Shown here: piece by piece, positions 30,857 to 38,507 of the stretch
Position numbering within the stretch: the first letter of the stretch is position 1
Layout: each line of letters opens with the position of its first letter
Source of the DNA: Mycobacterium colombiense
GTDB taxonomy: Bacteria > Actinomycetota > Actinomycetes > Mycobacteriales > Mycobacteriaceae
Length of the DNA stretch: 64,000 bases
Assembly: GCF_001953985.1 (NCBI RefSeq)
Contig: NZ_MBEI01000031.1
Span: 62,001-126,000, forward strand
Reading direction: 5' to 3'
The notes under the pieces: model-generated
Databases searched by the model: none
The model's input: the letters and a program-made list of their open reading frames with translations, nothing else
What the model was told of the DNA's origin: nothing
Made by a program: the position numbers and the translations under genes

Positions 30857-31480
30857 CTAGTGGTCAGCACCCGCTGTTGGTGGTGGAGCGCCTTGGGGCA
30901 GTTTGGTCAGAGTCGCGAATGCTTCGGTAAAGACGGCGGCGATGTCGCGGTCGTCGGCGGTGGCTATCGGCTCCTTGTGTAGCAGGACGCGCAGGCCGGC
31001 GAGCCGGAGCAGCAGGGCCGCGACCAGGTCGGCGCGAAGTCGGGGATTGTCGGCCTGGATCCGTCGGGAGAGGTTGGCGGTCAGGCCGTTTTCGAGCTGA
31101 TCGTTGAGGCGCGCGACGACGTCGGGGTCCCCGCTGGAGCGCAGCAGCGCGAACAGCGGAACGTCGCTATCCTGACGGGCCTGCAGCACGCGTTCGATCA
31201 AGGTCTGGCCCACCGCCGCATCGGTGGATAATCGGACCGTTTCGACGTTGTCGGAGATGTTGGTGGCCTCGTCGAAGAGCTGTTGTTTGGACCCGAAGTA
31301 GCGCCGGACGAGCATCACGTCCACGCCGGCTTGAGCCGCGATCGCGCGTAGCGAGGTGGCCCGATACCCGTGGCGCAAGAACTGTTCGCGCGCCGCGGTG
31401 AGCAGTCGCGCTCGGGTGGCGGCGGCGTTGCGACGTGGCGGGCCCGTATCCGGACCCGTGCGGTTTGACGTGCGCGGCAT
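30857..31480 (-). CDS. TetR-family regulator with palindromic operators
   Basis: A 207-residue regulator with a TetR N-terminus (LRAIAAQAGVDVMLVRRYFGSKQQLFDEA) and a TetR_C-like C-terminal half. It is divergent from the small ABM-like gene at 31750. Two near-identical palindromes built on TCTAC/GTAGA lie 21 and 63 bases upstream of its start, which makes autoregulation and control of the divergent gene likely. Confidence 0.88.
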   Translation of the reverse strand: MPRTSNRTGPDTGPPRRNAAATRARLLTAAREQFLRHGYRATSLRAIAAQAGVDVMLVRRYFGSKQQLFDEATNISDNVETVRLSTDAAVGQTLIERVLQARQDSDVPLFALLRSSGDPDVVARLNDQLENGLTANLSRRIQADNPRLRADLVAALLLRLAGLRVLLHKEPIATADDRDIAAVFTEAFATLTKLPQGAPPPTAGADH

Positions 31481-31500
31481 CGTGCTCCCTCGGAAATTTA

Positions 31501-31514
31501 TCTACGACTGTAGA
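31501..31514. promoter_or_regulatory. TetR operator candidate 1, TCTACGACTGTAGA
   Basis: An inverted repeat with arms TCTAC/GTAGA and a 4-base centre, 45 bases (start to start) from a second, perfect copy. Both lie between the TetR gene and the gene at 31750. Confidence 0.65.
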
Positions 31515-31542
31515 CATGATCAGCCGAGCCGCATAGAGTTGT

Positions 31543-31562
31543 ATGTCTACGATCGTAGACAT
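31543..31562. promoter_or_regulatory. TetR operator candidate 2, perfect 20-base palindrome
   Basis: ATGTCTACGATCGTAGACAT is a perfect 20-base palindrome containing the same TCTACG/CGTAGA core as the copy at 31501. A perfect repeat of this length in an intergenic region is unlikely by chance. Confidence 0.75.
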
Positions 31563-31749
31563 TGTCCCAGGGGATCAGCGGCGACGAAGCGAAAGCGGGT
31601 GGGGCGTACGGCCGAGCGGCCGCAAAAGAATTCAGGCCCAGCGGGCGTCGGTGCGATTTCCCTCGGTGTGGCTGCCCTGCGGGCGGCCTGACTGGTCACC
31701 GCATCCAAAACCATGTCGTGAAAACGGAACGCTGTCAGGAGGATTCGTC

Positions 31750-32037
31750 ATGGTCGGAGTAATGCTCGTCAAGCAAAAAGTCGGTAGCGTCGAGCAGTGG
31801 AACGCAGTCTTCCGCGATCCCGAGCTCGATGCCGTGCGACGTAACCACGGTTTGGTGGTCACCGGGACCTACGTCGACGCCGCCGACTCCAACACGGTCA
31901 TCGTCGTGATGGACATGCACGACGTCGACAAGGCGCGCCAATTCGCTAGCTCGCGAGAACTGGCCACGGCCCGCGAAAGGGCCGGGGCGATCGGCGTCCC
32001 GGACGACGTGTGGTTCGGGCCGCAACGGATTCAGTGA
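31750..32037 (+). CDS. Small ABM/DUF3764-like protein
   Basis: A 95-residue protein that begins MVGVMLVKQKVGSVEQW and reads as a single alpha/beta ferredoxin-like domain (strand, helix WNAVFRDPELDAVRRNHG, strands VVTGTYVD and TVIVVMDM, helix). This resembles the dimeric alpha-beta barrel group that includes monooxygenase-like and cyclase-like proteins. AGGAGG precedes ATG 31750 at good spacing. It is the only gene behind the palindromic TetR operators and is probably induced when the regulator is released. No catalytic residues are evident. Confidence 0.7.
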   Translation: MVGVMLVKQKVGSVEQWNAVFRDPELDAVRRNHGLVVTGTYVDAADSNTVIVVMDMHDVDKARQFASSRELATARERAGAIGVPDDVWFGPQRIQ

Positions 32038-32110
32038 CGCGTCGCGCCAGAAGGCGATGCCGTACCGAGCCGGTCGGTTGAAACGCCCATACCAACTGCA
32101 AGTGCAATTG

Positions 32111-32127
32111 TGTAGCATTATGCTACA
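32111..32127. promoter_or_regulatory. Perfect palindrome upstream of toxin-antitoxin genes
   Basis: TGTAGCAT-T-ATGCTACA, two 8-base arms around one base, 33 bases before the antitoxin start. It overlaps a TATGCT -10-like hexamer. Toxin-antitoxin operons are usually autorepressed through such a site. Confidence 0.7.
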
Positions 32128-32159
32128 GCTTGTAACGGACTGTTGCATTGGAGGAAGCC

Positions 32160-32549
32160 ATGGCCGAGGCTCTCGATCGTGTCACGCGGGTCGCATCCGA
32201 CCTGATGGACAGCGCGGCGGCCGAGGGTGCCCGGCAGAGCCGCTCGGCCAAGCAGCAACTCGACCACTGGGCGCGGGTCGGGCGCGCGGTGTCCAGCCAG
32301 CACACCGCTTCGCGGCGCCGGGTCGAAGCCGCCCTCGCCGGCCAGCTCGCGACCAGCGAGCTCACCGTCGAGGAGGGCGTGGTGTTCAACGCCGAGATCT
32401 CCGCGGCCATCGAAGAAAGCCTGGCGCGCACCAACTACGGGGCGACGCTGGCCGGGCAGGGGGTCACCACGGTGGCCCTCAACGACGACGGCGAGATCGT
32501 CGAGCACCGCCCCGACGGCGCCGCGGTGGTGCTCGCGGGCCGGCGCTGA
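32160..32549 (+). CDS. ParD-like antitoxin
   Basis: A 129-residue protein with a helical N-terminal DNA-binding-like segment (DRVTRVASDLMDSAAAEGARQSRSA) rich in charged residues, as in ParD-family antitoxins of actinobacteria. A C-terminal tail (VALNDDGEIVEHRPDGAAVVLAG) reads like short beta strands and may mask the toxin. ATG 32160 follows GGAGG; an upstream in-frame TTG (32148) lacks a site. It should bind the toxin encoded 30 bases downstream and repress the operon through the palindrome at 32111. The family call is from memory and moderate. Confidence 0.7.
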   Translation: MAEALDRVTRVASDLMDSAAAEGARQSRSAKQQLDHWARVGRAVSSQHTASRRRVEAALAGQLATSELTVEEGVVFNAEISAAIEESLARTNYGATLAGQGVTTVALNDDGEIVEHRPDGAAVVLAGRR

Positions 32550-32579
32550 CCCGGCGATCGTCGACGGTTCGGCGGCCCG

Positions 32580-33158
32580 ATGGATCGACTTGACCTCGTG
32601 GTCGGGCCGAACGGTGCCGGTAAATCCACCTTCATCGCCTTCACCCTCGCGCCGCTGCTGCCGGGAAGCCTGGTGGTCAACGCCGACGAGATCGCGAGGC
32701 AACGCTGGCCGGAGGACCCGGCCTCGCACTCCTACGACGCAGCGCGCGTCGCCGCCGACACCCGCGCCAAGCTGATCGAGCTGGGTCGGTCCTTCATCGC
32801 CGAGACGGTGTTTTCCCATCCGTCCAAGCTGGACCTGATCCACACCGCGCGCCGCGCGGGCTTCACCGTCGTGCTGCATGTGCTGCTCATCCCGGAAGAC
32901 CTTGCGGTGGAACGCGTCCGGCACCGCGTGCGGCACGGCGGTCACGATGTGCCGGAAGCCAAGATCCGCGAGCGCCACCGCCGGTTGTGGAAGCCGGTCG
33001 CCGAGGCCATCGCGTTGTCTGACCTCGCGACGGTGTACGACAACAGCCGGCTGCGCGGCCCGCGGATCGTCGCGCGGCTCAGCGGCGGCCTGACGGTCGG
33101 CACACCCGAGTGGCCGGCATGGACGCCGGAGAACCTGCGGTCTCGCTGGCCCGACTAG
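32580..33158 (+). CDS. Zeta-toxin-like P-loop kinase
   Basis: A 192-residue kinase with Walker A GPNGAGKST at the N-terminus, NADEIARQRWPED (the Asp-containing substrate motif of zeta toxins), FIAETVFSHPSKLD, and a lid-like Arg-rich helix (AVERVRHRVRHGGHDV). Zeta toxins phosphorylate UDP-N-acetylglucosamine and poison peptidoglycan synthesis. Zeta is normally paired with epsilon-type antitoxins; here the partner is ParD-like, a mixed pairing. The 30-base spacing and the shared palindromic promoter support one operon. Confidence 0.85.
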   Translation: MDRLDLVVGPNGAGKSTFIAFTLAPLLPGSLVVNADEIARQRWPEDPASHSYDAARVAADTRAKLIELGRSFIAETVFSHPSKLDLIHTARRAGFTVVLHVLLIPEDLAVERVRHRVRHGGHDVPEAKIRERHRRLWKPVAEAIALSDLATVYDNSRLRGPRIVARLSGGLTVGTPEWPAWTPENLRSRWPD

Positions 33159-33168
33159 CTCGTACCCA

Positions 33169-34203
33169 CTACCAAGACAGCTTGCGGCGGCCGGTGTCGG
33201 CCAGGTCGCTGCCCCGCTGACGGGCGGTTTCGGCGAATTCCTCGCCGCGCGCCCGCGCCGTGCTGGCCAGCTTCTCGCTGCGTTTGCGCGCCTTCTTGGC
33301 CAGTTTCTCGCTGCGCTTGCGGGCCTTCTTCGCCAGCGGTGCGGCCCGGTCGGCGGCCTCGTCGGCAAACTCTTCGCTGCGCTTGCGGGCCTTCTCGGCC
33401 AGGTACGCGGCCCGGTCGGCGGCCTCGTCGGCCCATTCCTCGCCACGCTTGCACGCCTTCTTCGCCAACGGCCTGCTCCGTTCGGCCGCGGTGCTGGCCA
33501 GTTCGCGGCCGCGTTCGAGTGCGGCTTCGGCGTAGGGCGCGCCCCGTTCCGCCGCGGTGCTGGCCAGTTCGCGGCCGCGTTCGAGTGCGGCTTCGGCGTA
33601 GGGCGCGCCACGCTCGGCCGCGGTGCTGGCCAGTTCGCGACCCCGCTCGGCGCCGATGTGCAAGCCGTGTGCGATCCGATCACCCAGCTCGGAGAAATCG
33701 GCATCGAAGGCCGAGTCGTCGGAACCGGGCCACGCCGACGACACCCGCTCGGAGAGCCGTTCCGCTGCGCGCCGGCCGCGCCATCCGAGCGAGGGCTTGC
33801 CGGCGGTGTCGGCCGAGGCGATCAACAGGCCGCCCAACAGGCTTAGGTCGGTGAGAAATTGTTGACGTTTCTGGGCTTTGGCCACCGGGTCGCTCTCGTT
33901 CCAGAACGAGTGCGTCCCAAGGTTGGCCGGCAATACCGTCACCGCGAGCGCCGCCGACGCGATGCGGGGGAGTTTGCCGCTGGCAAGCAGCAGCCCGCCG
34001 CCGATTTGAACGGCCGCGGTGATCTGCGCGACCGTCTCGGGGTCGCTGGGAATGCTGCCGCTCACCGAATCCGGCAACGCCTGAAGACCCTCCACCGCCG
34101 GGGCCGCGGCCTCCGCCGCGGATTTAGGGTTGAGCAGTGAATTGACTCCTTGCCCGATGAAAGCCACTGACAACAGAGGTCGCGCGATTCTCCTGAGCAC
34201 CAT
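33169..34203 (-). CDS. DoxX-family membrane protein with long repetitive basic C-terminal tail
   Basis: A 344-residue protein. The first 150 residues are a DoxX-like four-helix membrane domain (PLLSVAFIGQGVNSLLNP, PETVAQITAAVQIGGGLLLASGKLP, LTDLSLLGGLLIASAD). The last 150 or so are soluble and built of repeats: two almost identical copies of AERGAPYAEAALERGRELAS, then Lys/Arg/Ala/Glu units such as KKARKRSEKLA and DEAADRAA. The tail would be a charged alpha-helical, coiled-coil-like region similar to histone-like tails. ATG 34203 is used; an in-frame TTG at 34236 is possible. It is convergent with the toxin gene. Confidence 0.8.
   Translation of the reverse strand: MVLRRIARPLLSVAFIGQGVNSLLNPKSAAEAAAPAVEGLQALPDSVSGSIPSDPETVAQITAAVQIGGGLLLASGKLPRIASAALAVTVLPANLGTHSFWNESDPVAKAQKRQQFLTDLSLLGGLLIASADTAGKPSLGWRGRRAAERLSERVSSAWPGSDDSAFDADFSELGDRIAHGLHIGAERGRELASTAAERGAPYAEAALERGRELASTAAERGAPYAEAALERGRELASTAAERSRPLAKKACKRGEEWADEAADRAAYLAEKARKRSEEFADEAADRAAPLAKKARKRSEKLAKKARKRSEKLASTARARGEEFAETARQRGSDLADTGRRKLSW
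33485..33639 (-). repeat. 66-base tandem repeats inside the DoxX tail
   Basis: The unit beginning GCCGCGGTGCTGGCCAGTTC starts at 33485, 33551 and 33617. The first two copies are nearly identical over the unit; the third decays after about 20 bases. The spacing is a multiple of three, so copy-number change would alter the protein by 22-residue steps without a frameshift. Confidence 0.9.
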
Positions 34204-34304
34204 GGCCGGTGTATTACCCGGCTGCCTGTCGAGCAAACCGTGGCGTCAATATCCCCAGCTAGACCGGCATGGACATAGAGGTGCACACCGATAGGGTGGA
34301 GCGC

Positions 34305-34865
34305 GTGCGAGCGTTGATCATCGTCGACGTGCAAAACGATTTCTGCGAGGGCGGCTCCGTGCCGACGGCCCGCGGCGCCGCGGTGGCGCCCGCCATCAAC
34401 GACTATCTGTCCGGTGACCCGGGCTACCACTACATCGTGGCCACCCAAGACTTCCACATCGATCCGGGTGATCATTTCTCCGACCGGCCGGACTTCTCGT
34501 CCACCTGGCCGGTGCACTGCGTCGCCGGAAGCACGGGCGCGAATCTTCGGCCCGATCTGGACATCCGGCGCATCGATGCGATCTTTCGCAAGGGCGCCCA
34601 CGCCGCCGCTTACAGCGGCTTCGAGGGCGTCGACGACAACGGGACGACGCTGCTTCAATGGTTGCGGCGGCGCGGGGTCGACGAGGTCGACGTGGTCGGC
34701 ATCGCCACCGACTTTTGCGTCCGGCGAACCGCCGAGGATGCGGCGGCGGCGGGCCTGACCACCAGGGTGCTGGTCGACCTGACCGCGGCCGCGGCCGTGG
34801 ACTCCGCGGCCGAGGCGCTTGCGGAAATGCGCGCCGCCGGCATCGAGTTGGTTGGGGGACCGTAA
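34305..34865 (+). CDS. pncA: Pyrazinamidase/nicotinamidase PncA
   Basis: GTG 34305 with GGTGGAG upstream gives 186 residues, exactly the length of M. tuberculosis PncA, and numbering aligns throughout. The catalytic triad D8, K96 and C138 and the metal ligands D49, H51, H57 and H71 are all present. The enzyme hydrolyses nicotinamide to nicotinate for NAD recycling and activates the prodrug pyrazinamide. The residue before the catalytic cysteine is Phe137 where M. tuberculosis has His (TDFCV versus TDHCV); other bacterial nicotinamidases carry Tyr there. The Rv2042c homologue follows 2 bases later. A longer in-frame ATG start (34269) is less likely. Confidence 0.95.
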   Translation: MRALIIVDVQNDFCEGGSVPTARGAAVAPAINDYLSGDPGYHYIVATQDFHIDPGDHFSDRPDFSSTWPVHCVAGSTGANLRPDLDIRRIDAIFRKGAHAAAYSGFEGVDDNGTTLLQWLRRRGVDEVDVVGIATDFCVRRTAEDAAAAGLTTRVLVDLTAAAAVDSAAEALAEMRAAGIELVGGP

Positions 34866-34867
34866 CG

Positions 34868-35665
34868 GTGGTGCCGCTGGAACGGGAACATCTGCTGGCC
34901 GCCGTGGAGCGCTCGCCGCAGGCGGCCGCCGCCCATGATCGCGCCGGGTGGGTGGGGCTGTTCACCGGTGACGGCCGGATCGAGGACCCGGTCGGTTCGC
35001 GACCGCACGTGGGCCATGAGCAGATCGGCCGCTTCTACGACACATTCATCGGTCCGCGTGACATCAAGTTCCATCGAGATCTCGACGTCGTGGTCGGCAC
35101 GGTGGTACTGCGGGACCTCGAGCTCGAGGTGGCGATGGGCTCGGCCGTGACGATGTACATTCCGGCCTTCCTGCGCTACGACCTCCGAGAAACCAACGGC
35201 GAGTGGAAGATTGGCGAACTGCGAGCCTACTGGGAGCTTCCCGCCATGGTGGCGCAATTCCTGCGCACCGGCTCCGGCGCGGCGGGCCCCGCGCTGAACC
35301 TGTCCAGGGGGCTGCTGAGCAACCAAGGCTGGCGCGGAACCGCCGGTTTCATGACCGGATTTCGGCGGGTGGGAGCGCGTCACCAGCGGCTGGTGACCAC
35401 CTTCCTCGACGCGGTCGCGCGGAAAGACACGTTTTCCGCTGCACGGCTGCTGTCCTCGGAGGCCGCAATAACTTTGGGTGATCGCGACCCACTCGAACTG
35501 GCCGAGCTGGCGGAGCAACTGGACGGGGCCGCCGCGACCAAGATGAACAGCGCGGGCCCCACCGTCGCGGTCTCGCTCCACTCGGGTCACGGGCGCGCCA
35601 TCGTGTTCGCCGATGTGGCCCGGCGCGGCAACGCGATCAATCGGATCAGGTACTTTCCCGCGTGA
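34868..35665 (+). CDS. Rv2042c-like protein with SnoaL/NTF2-like domain
   Basis: A 265-residue protein starting at GTG 34868 (or 34871), two bases after pncA stops. Its length matches what I recall for Rv2042c, which has the same position. The N-terminal half looks like an NTF2/SnoaL-like fold (LAAVERSPQAAAAHDRAGWVGLFTGDGRIEDPVG), typical of small-molecule isomerase or cyclase domains. The second half repeats a similar pattern (RRVGARHQRLVTTFLDAVARKD). It is probably cotranslated with pncA. The function is unknown. Confidence 0.8.
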   Translation: MVPLEREHLLAAVERSPQAAAAHDRAGWVGLFTGDGRIEDPVGSRPHVGHEQIGRFYDTFIGPRDIKFHRDLDVVVGTVVLRDLELEVAMGSAVTMYIPAFLRYDLRETNGEWKIGELRAYWELPAMVAQFLRTGSGAAGPALNLSRGLLSNQGWRGTAGFMTGFRRVGARHQRLVTTFLDAVARKDTFSAARLLSSEAAITLGDRDPLELAELAEQLDGAAATKMNSAGPTVAVSLHSGHGRAIVFADVARRGNAINRIRYFPA

Positions 35666-35677
35666 CCCACGCGTGTT

Positions 35678-36028
35678 TCACCGGACCATCATCAGCGCCA
35701 GCGAAGCCGCGGACAGGCACAAAAACGCGCCGGGAAACGCGATGTTGTACAGGACGCGTGCCCTCACGTGCGTCGCCACCGCACCGATGAAAAACGCAAC
35801 CAGGCCGGCGGCGGCCGCGATACCCAATTCCCGCAGGCCCAGCAGGCCCACAACGATGCCGGCGGCCCCGGCAAGCTTCACTGCGCCCAGCGCAGGCAAC
35901 CACGACCGCGGCACCCCGACCTGGGCAGAGTTCGCCAGAACGAATCGCGCCGGAACGAAGTCGGCGATGGCGATCGCGGCGGTGATGGCGGCGGTGATCA
36001 GCGTGATCACGACAAGTGCGGTGCTCAT
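35678..36028 (-). CDS. DoxX-like membrane protein
   Basis: A 116-residue protein with four hydrophobic helices: ALVVITLITAAITAAIAIADF, LGAVKLAGAAGIVVGLLGL, GIAAAAGLVAFFIGAVATHV and AFPGAFLCLSAASLALMMV. This matches the DoxX/DUF4267-like group. ATG 36028 follows AAGGGA. It lies divergent from an ECF sigma gene, and DoxX-like genes are common targets of ECF41-type sigma factors. A possible short leader ORF precedes it by five bases. Confidence 0.8.
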   Translation of the reverse strand: MSTALVVITLITAAITAAIAIADFVPARFVLANSAQVGVPRSWLPALGAVKLAGAAGIVVGLLGLRELGIAAAAGLVAFFIGAVATHVRARVLYNIAFPGAFLCLSAASLALMMVR

Positions 36029-36033
36029 CTGGA

Positions 36034-36117
36034 TCAATCCCTTGTCGCGCAGCGATTTCCGCAGCGGCGAGTCGGATGCGTGCAGTGCGCGCCGCGGCGC
36101 ACAATCGGTAAGGTCAT
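36034..36117 (-). CDS. Possible 27-codon leader ORF upstream of DoxX gene
   Basis: The sequence is MTLPIVRRGAHCTHPTRRCG followed by NRCATRD. It has three cysteines and many arginines, an AAAGGAG ribosome site, and a stop five bases before the DoxX start. It could act in translational coupling or as a regulatory leader. Nothing beyond the good ribosome site and spacing supports it, so it is tentative. Confidence 0.3.
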   Translation of the reverse strand: MTLPIVRRGAHCTHPTRRCGNRCATRD

Positions 36118-36196
36118 GGTGCTTGTCTCCTTTGCCACAGGAAGTCCGTTGGATGCGGTCATCTTCTTGACGACTTCCGTGCGGAAAAGGTGACCC

Positions 36197-37141
36197 ATGG
36201 GCGCAACAAAGGATTTGGCGGATCTGGCACGGCGTTTCGACGCCGATCGACGGCACCTGAGGTCCGTCGCGTTCCAGCTGCTAGGCACGGTCGCCGACGC
36301 CGAGGACGCCGTGCAGTCGGCGTGGCTCAAGGCCAGCCGTGCGGACTTCGATGCCGTCGACAACCTCTCCGGCTGGTTCACCACGATCACCGCGCGCGAG
36401 GCGTTCGACCAGCTTCGGGTGCGTAAGCGTCGCGCCGAGCAACCGCTCGGCGGGGCCGACGAACTGGACCGACTGGCCCAGACGGCGTCGCAGGCGGCCG
36501 ACGAGGACGCACTGCTGGCGGAGTCGGTGAGCAGCGCCCTGCTCGTCGTGCTCGACCGGCTCTCCCCGGCGCAACGCGTTGCGTTCGTGCTGCACGACGT
36601 CTTCGCCATGCCGTTCGAGCAGATCGCCGGGCTTTTGGACCGGTCACCGGAGGCCACCAAGAAGCTGGCCAGCAGGGCACGCGGGCGCCTGCACGCCGAG
36701 CCGGCCGCCCCGCCCCGCCGCACCGCCGATCACCTGCAGGTGGTCGAGGCGTTTCTGGCGGCCACGCGCGGCGGTGACATCGCGGGCCTGCTCGACCTGC
36801 TCGCTCCCGAGGTGGTGCGCACCGTCGATCCGGCCCTCGTCCCGGCGGACGTGCCAACCACGTTGCGCGGCGCCTGTGAGGTCGCGAAGGAGACTCGCCG
36901 GTTCGCTCAGCGGGCGCGCGCCGGTGCTGTCATGCTCATCGACGGGACGCCGGGCATCGTGCTCGCGGCCCGCGGGCGCGCACAGGTCCTGCTGGTGATC
37001 GGCATCGGCGCCGACGATCGCATCCACACGATCGACATCACCGGCAATGCCGAGCGAATCCGTCAGGCCGCGCTGACATTGCCGCGGCGGCCGACCCAGG
37101 AACATCACAACCTCATCGGGTACCAAGGACGTCAGACATAG
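36197..37141 (+). CDS. ECF sigma factor with C-terminal SnoaL-like domain (ECF41/SigJ-like)
   Basis: A 314-residue protein. Sigma region 2 is FDADRRHLRSVAFQLLGTVADAEDAVQSAWLK, region 4 is LSPAQRVAFVLHDVFAMPFEQIAGLL, and an NTF2/SnoaL-like extension of about 130 residues follows. In ECF41 factors that extension controls activity in place of an anti-sigma factor. The DGGGK-like signature expected early in the extension is not visible here, so the assignment to ECF41 proper is uncertain. The divergent DoxX gene is the likely target. This pair is absent between Rv2042c and Rv2041c in M. tuberculosis as I recall it. Confidence 0.85.
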   Translation: MGATKDLADLARRFDADRRHLRSVAFQLLGTVADAEDAVQSAWLKASRADFDAVDNLSGWFTTITAREAFDQLRVRKRRAEQPLGGADELDRLAQTASQAADEDALLAESVSSALLVVLDRLSPAQRVAFVLHDVFAMPFEQIAGLLDRSPEATKKLASRARGRLHAEPAAPPRRTADHLQVVEAFLAATRGGDIAGLLDLLAPEVVRTVDPALVPADVPTTLRGACEVAKETRRFAQRARAGAVMLIDGTPGIVLAARGRAQVLLVIGIGADDRIHTIDITGNAERIRQAALTLPRRPTQEHHNLIGYQGRQT

Positions 37142-37181
37142 TCGGCCGGGAAACCGGCCACGGGGCAAGACCGGGAGAGCC

Positions 37182-38507
37182 ATGCTCGATAAGCCGTTCG
37201 GACGGCGCAACCTGCTGCGGGGCGCCGGCGCGCTTTCCGCGGCCGCGCTGGCACCGTGGCCGGCCGGGTGCGCGTCCGACGACGACGCCCTCACCTTCTT
37301 CTTCGCGGCCAACCCGGACGAGCGTGACGCCAGGATGCGCATCGTCGACGAGTTTGCACGCCGCCATCCCGATATCAAGGTTCGACCGGTGCAATCCGGT
37401 CCGGGCGTCATGCAACAGCTTTCGACGTTTTGTGTGGGGGGCAAATGCCCCGACGTGGTGATGGCGTGGGAACTGTCCTACGCCGAACTCGCCGACCGCG
37501 GTGTGCTGCTGGACATGAACACGCTGTTGGCTCGCGACAAAGCGTTTGCCGACCAGCTCAAGGCGGACAGCATCCCGGCGCTGTACGAAACCTTCACCTT
37601 CAACGACAAGCAGTACGCGCTGCCCGAACAGTGGTCGGGCAACTACCTGTTCTACAATAAGCGGCTCTTCGCCGAAGCCGGGGTGCCCGCACCGCCCAAG
37701 ACGTGGGAACAGCCTTGGGATTTCAGCGAATTCCTGGATGCGGCGCGCGCGCTGACCAAACGTGACGCATCCGGGCGGGCCGCACAGTACGGTTTCGTCA
37801 ACACCTGGGGTTCCTACTACTCGGCCGGCCTGTTCGCGATGAACAATGGCGTCGCCTGGTCCAACCCGCGGCTGAACCCCACCCAGTTCAACTTCGACAA
37901 CGCGGCGTTCCAGGAAGCGGTGCAGTTCTACGCCGATCTGGCCAACACGTACCGGGTCGCGCCCAACGCATCCGAGACGCAGTCCATGTCGACACCCAAC
38001 CTGTTCGCGGTGGGGCGGGCGGCGATCGCGCTCGGCGGACACTGGCGCTACCAGACCTACATCCGCGCCGAAAACCTGGATTTCGATGTCGCCCCATTGC
38101 CCGTCGGCCCGGCGCTGGGGAGGGGCCACGCCGCGTGTTCCGATATCGGCGCCACCGGACTGGCCATCTCGGCGAGCAGCCCCCGCAAGGAGCAGGCGTG
38201 GGAATTCGTGAAGTTCGCGACGGGGCCCATCGGGCAGGCGTTGATCGGTGAATCCTGCCTGTTCGTTCCGGTGCTGCGGTCGGCGCTGCGATCGGACGGG
38301 TTCGCGAAGGCCCATCGACGGCTCGGCAATCTCAGCGTGCTCACCGACGGGCCGGCCTTCTCGCAGGGTTTGCCGATCACGCCGGCATGGGAGAAGGTCA
38401 ATGCCTTGATGGACCGCAACTTTGGGCCCGTCCTGCGGGGCCGCCAGCCGGCCACGTCCTTGAGCGGTTTGTCCGGATCCGTCGACGAAGTCCTGCGCAG
38501 CCCATGA
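37182..38507 (+). CDS. Sugar ABC transporter substrate-binding lipoprotein (Rv2041c-like)
   Basis: A 441-residue extracellular solute-binding protein, family 1. The leader has a twin-arginine pair (FGRRNLLRG) and a lipobox WPAGC (Cys30), so it is probably Tat-exported and lipid-anchored. Typical binding-protein features follow: VDEFARRHPDIKV, PDVVMAWELSYAELADRG, YALPEQWSGNYLFYNKRLF and a C-terminal KEQAWEFVKFATG. It delivers a sugar or oligosaccharide to the permease pair downstream; the ligand cannot be read from sequence. GGGAGAG precedes ATG 37182, and its stop overlaps the next start. Confidence 0.9.
   Translation: MLDKPFGRRNLLRGAGALSAAALAPWPAGCASDDDALTFFFAANPDERDARMRIVDEFARRHPDIKVRPVQSGPGVMQQLSTFCVGGKCPDVVMAWELSYAELADRGVLLDMNTLLARDKAFADQLKADSIPALYETFTFNDKQYALPEQWSGNYLFYNKRLFAEAGVPAPPKTWEQPWDFSEFLDAARALTKRDASGRAAQYGFVNTWGSYYSAGLFAMNNGVAWSNPRLNPTQFNFDNAAFQEAVQFYADLANTYRVAPNASETQSMSTPNLFAVGRAAIALGGHWRYQTYIRAENLDFDVAPLPVGPALGRGHAACSDIGATGLAISASSPRKEQAWEFVKFATGPIGQALIGESCLFVPVLRSALRSDGFAKAHRRLGNLSVLTDGPAFSQGLPITPAWEKVNALMDRNFGPVLRGRQPATSLSGLSGSVDEVLRSP

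Noticed and set aside
33485..33639. CRISPR-like array
   Set aside because: The repeats are contiguous 66-base units inside an intact reading frame with no spacers and no cas genes.
34269..34304. Twelve-codon N-terminal extension of PncA
   Set aside because: The GTG at 34305 has a better ribosome site and gives the exact length and alignment of known PncA.
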